A DNA stretch of 64,000 bases, taken from contig CM028922.1 of assembly GCA_016801845.1 (NCBI GenBank), positions 10,689,001 to 10,753,000 of the forward strand, read 5' to 3'. The notes beneath the pieces were generated by a model. The model was given only the letters and a program-made list of their open reading frames with translations. It was not told where the DNA came from and did not search any database. Source of the DNA: Polydactylus sextarius. Lineage: Eukaryota; Chordata; Actinopteri; Polynemidae. Within the stretch, counting starts at the first letter, position 1. Each line of letters opens with the position of its first letter. Shown one piece after another: positions 47,502-59,629 of the stretch. A program made the position numbers and the translations under genes.

Positions 47502-50151
47502 GTCATTTTACATGTTACAGAGAATTATATACATCTACATCTTACATAGATTCTGAATTAATTTATCAATAAATATATGATATAAATATGCTGTATACAC
47601 ACAGTAGTAGTTGATGTGGTTGCTGTTGTACTTTTGTACTTGCTCTTTCTTTTTGATTACATTGTCTTATCAAAATGTACCATTATTATTATAATTTGAT
47701 GCTTAATCATTTATTCATATTGCTCGCATTACTTTACTCTTTTTTATACTATTGATATAGATGAATTATAATGTTAAACTTAAAATATCTTTACTACAGT
47801 AATGCTCGCAGACTTCATGTTTTCATTCCTTCCTACTGAAAGAACAGTGTAGTTTTTAAGGGCTTTCTGTCTTTCATGTGTAGGCATATAAACATGCATA
47901 CTGTGCATACATGGACAGAACAGATAGGAGGTCGGTCATTATCCATGGGGTAAGCTGTGATGTGATAGCAGTGAAGCATGATGAGTGGGAGGTGTATGAT
48001 ACTGGCATGCCACATCTATTCTTCTGGCTCTGTAGATGACATCAGCCCCTGAAGGTAAAGTCTTGACACTGGGCAACTCTGAGTCACAGGGGCACAGTGA
48101 GATGCAATCTCTACTTTCTTGCTGTTACATGCACACTCAAATACACATTCACAGACTTTCCATCATGCAGTAAAGAATTAGTGGCGATGAAGATTTGCAA
48201 CAAAAAAGCTAAAAATGTGCATTATGTAACCCCCAGGTAATAATAAAGAATATCCATACTAAGAGTATTATAGAGTGTATTCTGACTGAAAGTAAATCAG
48301 ACAAAAGGCAAATTGAACTCTGAATATGTCATCCCTGACATAATTTAGAATTACGCTGAATTCCTGCAAATAAGCTGTTTGATAAATGATCAGATCAATC
48401 TTGTGCAGTGGCTATTTGACGGTTGGTTGCATATCTGGCATGGCAGAAATTTTGCAGTTTTAGTCCCGAATATGACTACCTCCATGACCTTATTTCCCAT
48501 TTGACTTATGAAAAAGAAATTGTTTACAAACTGTAGTCTGTTCTGTACTGTAGTCTTTTAAATATGATAGAGGACTAAAACGTACATTTAATTGCAATCA
48601 ATCTGTCACTTTACATTTATAGTTATGCAGATTATTATTTAGTAATTTGATCATGGAAAAAAAAAAAAAAAATTATATTCAAAATAAACACCAATAAATC
48701 CCCTCTATTACATTTTACTTAACATTATGTCTCACAGAATCAGAAAACAGTCTTTCTCAGTTGAAAAGTCACATTGCAGAAAAATGATAACAAGCAAGTG
48801 CGTGTGAAAGCAGCCATGCCTGTAAAGTTTGTTGGTTTATGTGTTTACCATTATGCTCCATAGCCAGGATGTACCTATTATGATATATTACTGTGATTTC
48901 CAAGGTGCACACGATATTAAATTCAACTGGCGATTGATTTCCCCTTGCACAAGGGGAATGACAGCCGGAAGATTATTGGCTTGTTTTTCCCTCTCTCTCT
49001 CTCTCTGCAGGTAATTTTCATGTTGTAAATGGAGGTATCGATTCAAGCTCCATTCTGTTTGTCCTCAGTTCAGTTTGTCATCTGAGGAGAAAACAAGAAC
49101 GGAAACTTGCACAAGTTTAAATTCATGGAATGTGGGAATGTGATCAGTAGTTTATACACGACATGCTGTTTTTTGAGTATGTTTGTTATACGAGTTGAAT
49201 TCCACTTTACTAGTTTGATTTACCCTTTTTCTGAATATATCTATTTCCTTCTTCTTACATGGTGACTATCTTGGAGCTGGTAACCCAAAAACTCCTCCTT
49301 CTATCATCCCATGTTGAATGGCATTTAAAAACCAATTTTGGTTAGTTTTTGTGATAAGTTTTGTACGAAGTGTCCCACTTCTTTTGTGATGATGGTTTTG
49401 GGAACCATTTGTTGGAAAGTGCATTAGTGATTTGTCTACTTTTGTAGCATGAGCCACTTTGTGCTGTGTGCATTGTGCAAACTGAAATGTTTTTGGAGAG
49501 GTTTCATGTGCATTCAACTGTTTTCTTGCATGAAAAATAACAATTTCAACAACTAACAATCTCAAGGAGTTGCTTGAGCAAATCATTCAAAGATCAGCTC
49601 TGAAATTGTCAGTTATTATGTCAATGACATTACAAGGAGTGGAAAGTGGGTAAGAGTATTATAGAGTACATTCTGACTGATATTGGCATCCTCAAGCATC
49701 CACATATGTCCAGTATTTCAAAAAAATGTACACCTCCTGTAATCTAGTGCTGTCACTGAGGTGAGGATTAACTGGCTTACACAAAAAGCAATAGTAAGAG
49801 ATGCAAGGTAGGCTCATTTAGAAAAAAGAGAAAACAAGAACTGGCGTTTTGTTGAGGCCATTGATGTTGAGCCATCTGGATTTCATGGAGTTAGAGACGT
49901 TAGATTGGTTCCTCACTTTTTCTACGGGAAAGATGTTAAAAACTACTTCCCTCATTTAAAATGCATGGCTGCAGTTTTAAAAGTGGTCTAAACATGCTTT
50001 GACATCGTTTTTGCAAAGTGTTTTGGTAGGAAGAGCACAGGAAGTTTACTCTTTGCTGGAGGGCAATGACTTAGGACTTTGGACTAGAACCTAGACCCTG
50101 AGTCTGACTGCCAACACTTTGGATGCCTCTGTGTGGTCAACAAGCAGACTC
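47502..50151. other. Non-coding DNA with one dispersed 30-bp duplication
   Basis: No gene recognised. A 30-base sequence TAAGAGTATTATAGAG... occurs at 48260-48289 and again at 49651-49680 with two substitutions. A (TC)n tract ending in CTGCAG (48988-49010) mimics a splice acceptor. An A run lies at 48656-48672. Confidence 0.5.
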
Positions 50152-50527
50152 AGACAGATCGGTTGTAACATTATGACTGCCTTTCTAGTGTCGTTTACAA
50201 TATATCTCTCTTTTGCTGCCAAAGCAACCTTGACCTTTGAGGAATGAACTCCACCAGACCTCTAAAAAACACTGCTGTAGTATCTTGCATCAAGAATGAG
50301 CAGATCCTCTCAGTCCTGTTAGTTGCAAGGTAGCCTTCATAGATCAGAGCTGTTTGTCCAGCACATCTTACAGATGTTCAGTTGGATTAAAATTTGGGGA
50401 ATTTGGAGCCAAGTCAACACCTTGAACTCTTTTTGAAATTTGACAGGAGCATTGAGCACTGAAAAAAGGCCACTGCCATAATAGAATTCCTTTTCCATAA
50501 TTTGGTGTGCTTGGTCTACAACAATAG
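50152..50527 (-). pseudogene. Tc1-like transposase C-terminal remnant with right terminus
   Basis: Read on the minus strand, the sequence gives FKVLTW (50430-50410), then, after shifts, the decayed SPNFNPTEHL-DVLDKQL block corresponding to SPDLNPIEHLWDVL, the region holding the third acidic catalytic residue. Next come blocks matching the usual GLVESMPRRVRAVLAAKGG end, broken by stops and frameshifts. The terminus on the plus strand, CAGATCGGTTGTAACATTAT, matches the ACTGATCAGCCATAACATTATGACC-type inverted repeat of this fish Tc1 family. The upstream two-thirds is missing, and the remnant is directly abutted by another element at 50528. Confidence 0.7.
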
Positions 50528-50820
50528 TACTATATTGACCCAAATTGTGAAACGCTACAGTCTTGCCCGTGTCTGAAACACTGTCTTCCTCTGCTGTTTG
50601 GTTACTTGCTTACCGTTTAAGTCACTGTTTTCTGGCAAGTCTCCGTGTCGCAGTCACATTTCTCCAGGTCACTGGTGTATGTGACTGAGAAGAAGTAGCT
50701 TGTTTGGAGCCTGTTGGTTTAGACCGCCCAGGCTTCTGGACCCCAAAAAGAAGATGACCCGTCTTTTTCAGATTTTTTTCTACAGAAAAAATACCGTCTT
50801 ATATTCGGGTCAATATGGTA
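50528..50820. mobile_element. MITE-like element, 293 bp, with 14-bp terminal inverted repeats
   Basis: The left end TACTATATTGACCC (50528-50541) and right end GGGTCAATATGGTA (50807-50820) are reverse complements with one mismatch. The right interior (GATGACCCGTCTTTTTCAGA, ACCGTCTTATATTCGGG) matches a repeat frequent in fish genomes. It has no coding capacity. Both flanks contain AGT, giving at most a 3-bp target duplication. Superfamily is not certain; a PIF/Harbinger-type origin fits a 3-bp duplication but is only a guess. Confidence 0.65.
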
Positions 50821-52544
50821 GTTGGTATGTCAAAGTAGCATTTTTATGAGTGGAGTGGCAAAACCCAAAAACGCCCCCCAAAACATTACACTACTTATTG
50901 TAGCTTGTCTTCTTGCCATAGTGCATCTGGTCCCATGTCTTTTCCAGTAAATGACACACACGCATTCAGCCACCCAAATACTACAAAAGAAAAGACACAT
51001 CAGCAGAAGGCACTTTCTTTCATTTCTTCATGTTTGAGTGCTGATATTTAGGTGCCTGTACTAACTGCTTTTACTGGACATAGGTCAGCAGCACCCTGAC
51101 CACTCTGCAGCAAACAGCAACTGCAAACTGTGACTTGTATATTCTGACACCTTTCTATAAGAACCAGGATTAACCGTTTCAGCAGTATGAATTACTATAG
51201 CTTAACAGAAATTTGAGCCTGGGCTGCCCATAATCCTAATGCTGGTTAACTGGTTTACTGTTCTTGGGCCACTGGGGAGTTACTGACCACTGCAGAAAGC
51301 AACATCCCAAAAGAACGATAGTTTCTTAGATGCTCTGATGAAGTTTTCTAGCTACCACAATTTGGTCCCTGTCTAAATTGCATCCCTATTTTTGTTGATT
51401 TCAACACATCAACTATGAACAAAAAATGTTCACTCATTACCTTGTTACATTCTTCTGACAGATGCCACTGCAGCAAGAGTGTTACTTACTTCACCTGTCA
51501 GTAGTCATACTGTTATTGCGAATTAACATACCTCACAAAGTAAAAACTAAAGAAGGTCTTGGACAATTAGTCTGTCCAAATTAACAAAAAGGAATTGCTG
51601 GTTTAGTAGATGAGACAAAGCAAGCGAATGAACTGAATTTCATATACATTGCTTTTAAAAGCCTGTCCAATTGTCTGCACCTCTTTAACTAAAGAGTCAG
51701 AGATTGGAAGTTTTTTTTTTTCTTTTTCTAAGTATGCTGACCAGAAAGTTGAATGAAGACAACCCATAACATGTTAACCATTTTTTATCCATTACAGTAA
51801 TCTCATATGGTGTTAGTTAATGAGCATTACTTTTAGGTTATTGTATTTGTTTTAAATTACATATAGTATAGGGTCACAGTTAATGATAATTGATATTAAA
51901 ATTTATATTCATTCATATCATATTATCAAATGATAATAACCAAAAAAAAAAATTAATTATAGCAGCTTTTGTAAATTCAGCAGGATACAAATTCAACAGT
52001 GCTGACATGTCTTTACCTATTATTTGCACAATCCTCTCTTAAATGCAGATATAATAAGCACATTCTGCCACCACTGTGCAGAACATTAGTATATCTAGCA
52101 ATGGCTGACTGTTTGCATTGTGCCAATCGTGTCTCCTTTTCCTCTTTTCAATCAGTGAAGCATTTTGGAGGAAACAATGCTTGAATTAATTACAGTTGGA
52201 GTTTTTCTGTCTACCTCAGCTGCTAACTGTCAAATACAACAAGACCACAAAAAGTAAAAGTCATCATTCAGTTGAAGCAATCAGCAGCTCATCCATCCAT
52301 ACGTCAGAGGCTGGATTGCCCGAAAGTAGAGAACTGCCCCAGGGCCCTAGACCCTGAAGGCATCGAGATTATCTGTGTCATTGCATGTCTGGTGGTTGAG
52401 GTTTGCACACTTCCATATAACCTCACTGTTGCACACAATCACACCAGTGAACATTAATCAAAGTGGTGGGGAATATAATCTTTTAGTATTTAATATTTAA
52501 AGTTGAATTTGACCAATATTTGAATAGGTCCCAGATACTTTTTT
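50821..52544. other. Non-coding DNA, nothing recognised
   Basis: No gene or repeat family recognised. A T run lies near 51712-51721 and an A run near 51943-51951. Frames are under 62 codons. Confidence 0.5.
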
Positions 52545-53037
52545 AATTTTTTTTTATTGTCCTACCTGGCCTAAGGCCACTCTAATCATCCAGTATGAAC
52601 TTTTCCCTCTGCTTTGTTCATCTGTAGGCACTAAGAAAAAAATAACTAGACTTGTGACCCATGGATCCTTTACGACTCTCCTAAAGATTGCCTTTGGTCT
52701 CCTAGAGGGTGAATATATACAACTCCATCTAGTCTCTACTGTCTCTTCCTGGTCTCCCACTTTTCTTCCTCCCCCGTCCTCCTCCCTCTCTTTACTCTGT
52801 CTCTTCTCTTTTCCCTGTTTTCATTTCACTCCAACCGGTCGAGGCAGATGACCGTCCACTCTGAGTCTGATTCTGCTGGAGGCTTCTTCCTGTTAAAAGG
52901 GAGTTTTTCCTCTCCATTGTCGCCAAGCGCTTGGTCATTGTGGAAATGTTGGGTTTCTCTATGTGAAGTGCCTTGAGATAAATGTTTTTATGACCTGACG
53001 CTATATAAATGAAATAAATTGAATTGAATTGAACTTC
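52545..53037 (+). mobile_element. Teleost LINE 3' end (L2/Rex1-type) with TTGAA tail
   Basis: A highly characteristic fish repeat: a C/T-rich segment, then CCGGTCGAGGCAGATGACCG, CTGCTGGAGGCTTCTTCCTG, AGGGAGTTTTTCCTCTCC, CGCCAAGCGCTTGGTCATTG, TATGACCTGACGCTATATAA, and a tail of TTGAA pentamers (53019-53034). Such pentamer tails mark the 3' end of a LINE of the CR1/L2 group. No coding part remains. The exact family name is uncertain. Confidence 0.8.
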
Positions 53038-53165
53038 CCTGTAGCCAGACAGAACTGAAGAGGCATTTTAGATAAGAGGTGAAAGATCTTCAAGAATTTC
53101 AAGCCTTTTCTTAGCATCTACAGATTATCATTACCTGAATGATGGAGAACATATTTCTACACTCT
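53038..53165 (+). repeat. Penelope-like element 3' tail fragment
   Basis: CAGACAGAACTGAAGAGGCA...AGAGGTGAAAGATCTTCAAG, followed by ACCTGAATGATGGAGAACAT, matches the tail linked to the GIY-YIG-bearing element seen at 36120-36170. It directly follows the LINE tail, so one of the two inserted into or next to the other. Confidence 0.55.
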
Positions 53166-53279
53166 TCTATCTTCCTTATATCTTACATAGACTGTCAGCT
53201 GTCCCATGTCTATTTCATTCATGTGCCACATTGTGATCTATCACATAGACCTGTAGAATGAGGAATACAGTAGTGTAAT

Positions 53280-53720
53280 TGATACTTGGCTTCAGAAGAC
53301 CCCAAGATGGCAAGCTTTTTTATATCTCCATGAGCCAACAGCCTTTGACAGATTCATTATTTTTTCAGGTTGTCTATATGTCCATATGTTCATACACCTT
53401 CAGTGGTCAAAGGCCAAGATCACAGTGATCTCAGAATCCATGTCTTTTGTCTTGAGAAGGTAATATCTCAGAAGCACTAAGAGTAAAAGGTCAAACATCA
53501 CAGAGACTTCACAAAACACATTTTTGGCTTTGGAAGGTGATATCTTGAGAACACCTGGAGTGAATTAGTATAAATGTGAAAAAAAAAACATTCATTTAGA
53601 CTCAAAGATGAAATGATTAGATTTTGCTGATGAAAGGTCAAAGTTCAAGGTCACTTTGACAGCACACATATTTTTGCACTATTACTCATGAAATCAGGTA
53701 CTGATTTATAGATGCTGTGC
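53280..53720 (+). repeat. AGGTCA-rich teleost interspersed repeat (copy 2)
   Basis: The same family and orientation as 27590-28250: AGTGGTCAAAGGCCAAGATC, GGTGATATCTTGAGAACACC, TAGACTCAAAGATGAAATGA and AAAGTTCAAGGTCACTTTGA occur in the expected order. The ERE palindrome found in copy 1 is degraded here. No coding capacity. Confidence 0.65.
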
Positions 53721-55646
53721 TACAGAGGAATACAGCCATACAGTTGAAATTATAATATATATATATATTCCAATGTTTTTTTTTCTCTATAGTATTTTAT
53801 ACATTTTATTTATAGTATATTTTTTTTAGTTTATATTTATTAAGCAGTTGTCACATGTCAAACAACAATGTCTTCATACCTGCATGAAAGACTAATGAAT
53901 GAATGATGGTCCAATCTTTGGGCCTAAAATATTTAATTGAATAGTCTTACATAACATCTAGTACTAAATGTAAGTGTCTGGATTCTTCTGACAACCGTGT
54001 TTGTATGCTTGAGATGAAAGAGAGAAGAAAATCACTTCAATTCATACTGGTGGCCTACTTCAAGTTGTGTTAAAAATGAGAAAGATGTCCAAAAAGCAGT
54101 GAACAATACCAGAGCTGGTATGGGTGTGGGGAGAGCAGTTAGTCAACAGACTGTAATGTCATGCTTCAGTAAAGCTACTGTGGTCAGAGCAGTCAGCTGA
54201 GGACAAGAAGAGAAAAACTGCACTTAGTGACATTATTTGTTGAATCATTGATGGTTTTGTGAAATGCTCACCTTCAGAATGTACCCAGGCATTCCTCAAA
54301 GTGTCCAGGGTGCTTGAAATTGAATAAACTAATAAACTGACACAAACGTCTGATGTGGGAAAAAGTGGGATTTCATATTTCGCATGCATCCAGTTCTACA
54401 TTTTTAGTGTATTGAATATTTCAATGAGTAAAATGGCCATTTCGTTCCATCTTTTTGCACATGCAGGTGCTGTTAAAACATGAATCCTCATAATTTTGTG
54501 AAGTCAACTACTTTGACTCTTGGTGTTATATTTATGCCCCGCTATTTCCATCTATTTAAAGTGAGCTCGTATTCTAACTGATCCAGGAGCTCATGTATGC
54601 TCTATTGGATTTACTCAGTTAATTTGGGAACCTGTGGGAGCTACAAATACTCAATCCAGTGGTGCAACAGCCTTTCAAGAAATGAGATTTGGCTTTTACC
54701 TTTTTTTCTTCAATTTTACTGTATATCTCACTAATGCACAACAGAGTATAATAGGCTTTTATCCCAGGCCATGGCATAATCTTTATTACTACAGCAGCAT
54801 TGTGATGCAGCATGGAAAATATCAGCTTTCTGACAGAAGGCAAAAGGTGAAATCATTTACTTCTGACTGTATTTCTAGTGCACTTTACATTTTTTCAGTC
54901 ATTTAACTTTAATGTCAGCTCACTAGCCATCAAATTTGGCCAGGAAAGGAAACCTATCTGTGCAAATGAGAGGACAACAATTGCATTTTGCTTGATTTAC
55001 ATGAAAATGCCAATGTTTCCAACTGTGCTTGCTGTTCGGAGATCAAACCCTTCCTTCATTGTTCTTCAGTGGAATCCTAACTCAGGCCAAAGTCCAGAGG
55101 TTGCAAGAATACAAATATATCTCAATGATCTGCAGCTGAGGAAAAAAAGTACTCCTAATTTTCTCAGGAATATAGTTGACAATGTTGGTGTAGATAAGAT
55201 AATGATGATACTTAGTCTAGGAGATTATGTTGCCACAGATGGTGTGACATTAGGGGAAGATGAATTAGATACATCATAACTCTGTTTTAAGTGTTACTTT
55301 GTTGTAAATATAGGCATATAAACAGTTGATTTTTTTGCACAAGTTAGTCAAAGCATTACATAAGATTTTGGAGCATGCACACATTTAGCATATGCAATAA
55401 ATGTACGTTAGTTCTCTGTTCATACTAAAGTCACATTCGCATTTGTGGCTGAACACGTGGTCCCTCACAGCTGCATTTAACTGATAAGGCACTTAAGGAA
55501 CAGACCTGATGGCAGCATTGAGACCAAAGACCAGTAAAATAGATTGACTGTATAAATCCCATGTGGAGTTTTCCATATCTTAATAGACCAGCGAGAGGGC
55601 AATGATTTACAACACAACAAGCCATGGTGATGGGTTGGTTCTATGT
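53721..55646. other. Non-coding DNA; a 133-codon open frame of doubtful meaning
   Basis: The frame at 54878-55279 has no recognisable domain. A short TA run lies at 53754-53769. No transposon recognised. Confidence 0.5.
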
Positions 55647-55647
55647 T

Positions 55648-55718
55648 TGTGTGTGTGTGTGTGTGTGTGTGTCTGTCTGTCTGTCTGTCTGTGTGTGTGT
55701 GTCTGTCTGTCTTTCTCT

Positions 55719-55774
<56 letters not shown>
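55648..55774. repeat. Compound (TG)n-(TCTG)n-(TC)n-(TG)n microsatellite
   Basis: TG units to 55670, TCTG tetranucleotides, a TCTC patch near 55710, then an uninterrupted TG run of about 25 units to 55774. The frames across it are artefacts. Confidence 0.96.
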
Positions 55775-55775
<1 letters not shown>

Positions 55776-56357
55776 GGCAAACTCAGGATTTTCCTATACA
55801 GCACTTAACATTACTTTTCCCGAGTTAAGAAATACAGCTCCTGCATGGCACATCTGCTCACAGCCACAGAAGGACCCAGTGAGAAACCAAATGAAGCTGT
55901 CTGCTCAGCCACTACTCTCTACCCACTCACACATTTCCAACTTTAAAACTGTCTACAAACTACTCAATGTTTTTACCCTCTAATCCACACCTGAAACCTG
56001 ACAGCAAATCCAAATGAAACTGACACTATAGTTTGATGGATCGCCCTGCAGGCTGCGTTTGATCTGCAAAGCCCCCAAGCACACAGAGATGGGAATTTTA
56101 CCCAGCAGTGTTAGTCAAACATCTCTCACCTCTTATCTAATGCCATTATTCCCAACCTGAAACCTGGAACCATCTCAGTGGTTTGCAATATAAATTTATA
56201 GCACAGCAAGATGATTATCATGTTTGAAAATAAGAAATAAAATACTATGTATTGTTGTTTGAGGTTTCTTATTTGGGTCAGTCAGACATATTTGAACTGG
56301 TTAATACATAGTAGATACTGCTCTATATTAAAGATAAAAAAAAGTGAGGCACTCTAA
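55775..56357. other. Non-coding DNA, nothing recognised
   Basis: No gene or repeat family recognised. Confidence 0.5.
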
Positions 56358-57750
56358 TGCAGCGATTCCCAATTTTTTTTTTCCTATGCACCCTCTTCTA
56401 CATCTCAATGTAGTTGGCGCACCTCTAACCCCCCCAAGCACCATTTTTTAAACCCAGCGGCAGAGGCGTATCAATAAATACCATAGGCTAAAGCTGCAAA
56501 TAATAGCAAAGTGGCCCAGGGCTCTGTGTATTTTTAAAAAAGACAGGGCTACATTGGACCACGTGTATTTAAAGACAGGGCTAACAGCTGATGGGCCCAC
56601 ACACACGTCTGGTGTGAATTATGCTGTGTTCCATTTACCTCGGAAATCAGAACTCTGAACGGCGTCACAGCCGAATTATCAGTGTTCCAGTTACAAAGTC
56701 GGAAAAGTTGCCAATCTGCTGATCCAGAGCACATTGAATGTGGCTGCACAGCTGTAGCTGTGTGTGTGTGTGTCTTTTATAACGGCTAAACAAACAGCAA
56801 CATCCTCTCAGTCAGGTTGCTGATTGGCAGAAGCCTCTAGTCACTCGACACTCAAAGCAGTTTAAAGTTATTGGTTAACGGGCACTGATCTACCAGGCTA
56901 TTGTTCGGCATCGTTAGCACTGCCTGCGTTGTAGTACACATATATGACATGAAAAATGTAAATTACACTATCGCAGCATATGGCGAACAATATGCATGAT
57001 TGATTTAGATTGACAAAAACTTGTCAGAAGTGCTAATAAACAGAATATTACAGGGACTTCTACTATTGTTTACACTCGGTTGACTCAACTCAGAGTCAAC
57101 TCAGGGGCGCTGAGGATTCTCTGACTTTCCAAGTCGGAAATCTGACTTCAAGGAGTGTTCCAGTTGAAATTTCCAACTGGGTTTTGTGAGCAGCGCTGGT
57201 GTGTGGTCTGTCTTTAGGCAACGACCGGAGCCGGAGTCCTGCGAAGATCCTGCCACAGTAATTTTGCTATCCTTAGTAGTTCCTGTGTTTTATTTTGATC
57301 ATTGTTGTTAGATTTGGTGTTGACGTGTGTATCCGACATTTATGGAAATACGGAACATATCATGTCCTGTAGGCTATTGGTTCAATACGGGACACAACAT
57401 TTATTTGACAAATTGACAAAATACAATTCCGTATTTTACGGGATGGGTGGAAAACCTAATCTAATTAGTTGAACAGGTGATGGATGGTTGCTGATGCGCA
57501 TTTGGTTAAGCTGAATTATCATAAATGTGCATTACTGATGCGATTAAGTTGTATGGAAACCCAGCTAGTGTGTAGCGGCCGCCACACACGATGAAGCGGT
57601 CGCAGAGAAGACGATTGGTAAAGTCCATCACAGATGGAGAAGCAATGAGCTTGAACTGTCAGTAACTGTCAGCCGGAGCGCTACAAGTCGTAAACTCGGA
57701 CCTTTCAGAAATACCACTTCAGAGGGGCATTTAGGTGTGATCTTACCATA
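56358..57750. repeat. CpG-bearing composite repeat region (hAT-like end plus MITE-like modules)
   Basis: The left edge GCAGCGATTCCCAATTTTTT...ATGCACCC matches the CAGCGGTTCCCAA...GCACCCC start of many hAT derivatives. Inside, modules built on GTGTTCCATTTACCTCGGAA, AGTGTTCCAGTTACAAAGTC (56679) and AGTGTTCCAGTTGAAATTTC (57157) recur and resemble a fish MITE with TCGGAA-type ends. CpG density is higher than in the surroundings. No right hAT terminus or target duplication was found, so boundaries are approximate. A 22-bp near-palindrome around a NotI octamer lies at 57568-57589. Confidence 0.45.
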
Positions 57751-58934
57751 AAAAGTACCTAATTTGAACACATCATTATTCATAAGTTTATTAATAACCA
57801 TACACTGTAAAGAAGATGTTAACACTGTAGATCCACCACTGGTAAGTCTTTTGGCTTGACTGTGGGGATTTTGGACTCTAGGCAGTTATGTATATGTTTT
57901 GGGGTTTGGAGTAGGTGAGTTAGAAGTTTTACCCGTAATGATTTTGCTATCCAGGAACCAAAAGCTTAAATATTATTAGCCAAAACTAGACAAAGTAAAA
58001 CAACTGAAAACAAGTGAACCCCAAAAAGTTAGAAGCTATTAGCTCTGTCAAGTGTTCAGTCCACCAATTTGGCCTTGACTCAATGCCCTGCTAACTTTGG
58101 AGACAAGCTTTTCATATACAGAGTTAACTACATCTATGAAATGGATTGGCACAAAATAGTGTACAGATATTTGTGGTTCCCTCTAGATTAATTTTCATGA
58201 CTTTTGGTGGTACAATCATTTCTACCACCTTTCCTCTGCCACCATGAGATATGCCTGTATGGTTCTGAGTTTTAATAATTCTGGTAATCCCTTTGAAAAA
58301 CAATGACACTCCCAACTGCCTCAGTTGTTGCCTACTTTTTATTTAAGTTCATTTCGCATTTTATATTAGCATGATAACAAAACAGAACTAAAGTCTCACT
58401 GAGCTACTGAGTAGATTAATTTAAAGCATCTTAAGATCCCAAAACAACAAATGTGTAGGTTGGCGTAAAACTTTATGATAATTGGTGGTCAAGGAACTCA
58501 ATTTCACTTGGCTTTAGTGGGAGGTTGGGCATAATTACATACTCAGTAAAATAAATAAATAAAAATTACAATAGCAATTTGCAAGCCTTGCAGAGGCTAA
58601 CCTGAGGGAGCAAGATAAAAAATGAAGCTTCATATCTGTAACCCAAGAGAATCTGTCCTGATTTTCTGAGACCTTTGATCTGGGATTACACAGGGACTGC
58701 TGAGGAGAGAGCTCAGTGTTTGGCCTGGGAGAGCTGGTGATGCAGCCTGAGGTGTTCCAGGCCTCTGAAGTCAACGCTGCTAAATCTACTGAAACACATC
58801 ACATTTAAATGCCCAAAATATTCAGAAATCTGTTTTGGTCTGCTTTGACTTATCAGAAACATATAAATTTTGTAGATCATTGGGTGAACTATCTAAACAT
58901 TTAGGTAAAGAATCATTAATTGATTACTGATCAT
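57751..58934. other. Non-coding DNA, nothing recognised
   Basis: No gene or repeat family recognised; a short AAAT patch lies near 58549-58564. Confidence 0.5.
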
Positions 58935-58984
58935 TGCCTCCTCCATGGAGATTATGTTTTCAGCAGTCTTTGTTTTTTAGCCAA

Positions 58985-59044
<60 letters not shown>

Positions 59045-59110
59045 AAAAACTAATTCGTGCCAAGCCTGGTAGATTGATGGGACATGGACCAATGAATACC
59101 CCATGAAATA
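58935..59110 (+). repeat. Unclassified teleost repeat with embedded (CA)n tract
   Basis: GCCTCCTCCATGGAGATTAT, GTTTTCAGCAGTCTTTGTTT and GGTAGATTGATGGGACATGG, with ACCAATGAATACCCCATGAA, match in order a frequent fish repeat (CCATGGAGG...TTTGTTTGTTAGC...GGTxGATxGATGGGxCATGGGCCAA). The segment normally reading GGATTACGCAAAAACTACTG is replaced by a (CA)n tract at 58988-59040 and an A run to 59049. Confidence 0.55.
58988..59040. repeat. (AC)26 microsatellite
   Basis: Uninterrupted AC dinucleotide run followed by about ten A residues. Confidence 0.97.
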
Positions 59111-59629
59111 AATATATGATTAAAATCATGTTAATATCATGTCACCATCATATATCACATATCAGAAAACAGACATATTGAAAATGATGACTGACATCAG
59201 TTTCAAGACTGACATCTATGATCATATGACATACATGTTTTTTAGATTTGGTAGAGAAATGCTCTCCACTGAGAGTCATCCTAGTGTTAAAATTTAAATC
59301 AGGATCAAATTTGTAATAAAAAGGAAAATTTAAAAAAGTGATGTTCTAATAGAATCAGCGCTGGGGGTGGTGGGGAGTGGTGGTGGATTGCATTGGATAG
59401 AGCTCTCGTTCTCACACAGCCTCTGGCATAACAGTACTGTACTTTAAGAAGATGTCACCTCCCCTCAAAACAAAGGCGTTACACGAACAATTGCACAATA
59501 TGTGTGTTGCCCAGCTTGCCTAAGGTGTTTGGACTGACAGGTGAGATGCCTTCTGGGTTCACCTTACATTACTGCACTCACCATCCTTGGCAAGCCAAAC
59601 ATTTCTGAAGGAAAACCATTTCCTTTTTT

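Noticed and set aside
48986..49016. Apparent splice acceptor CTCTCTCTCTGCAG followed by GTAATT
   Set aside because: The pyrimidine tract is a (TC)n microsatellite and no open exon follows.
54878..55279. 133-codon open frame
   Set aside because: No recognisable domain; length is within what chance gives in 64 kb.
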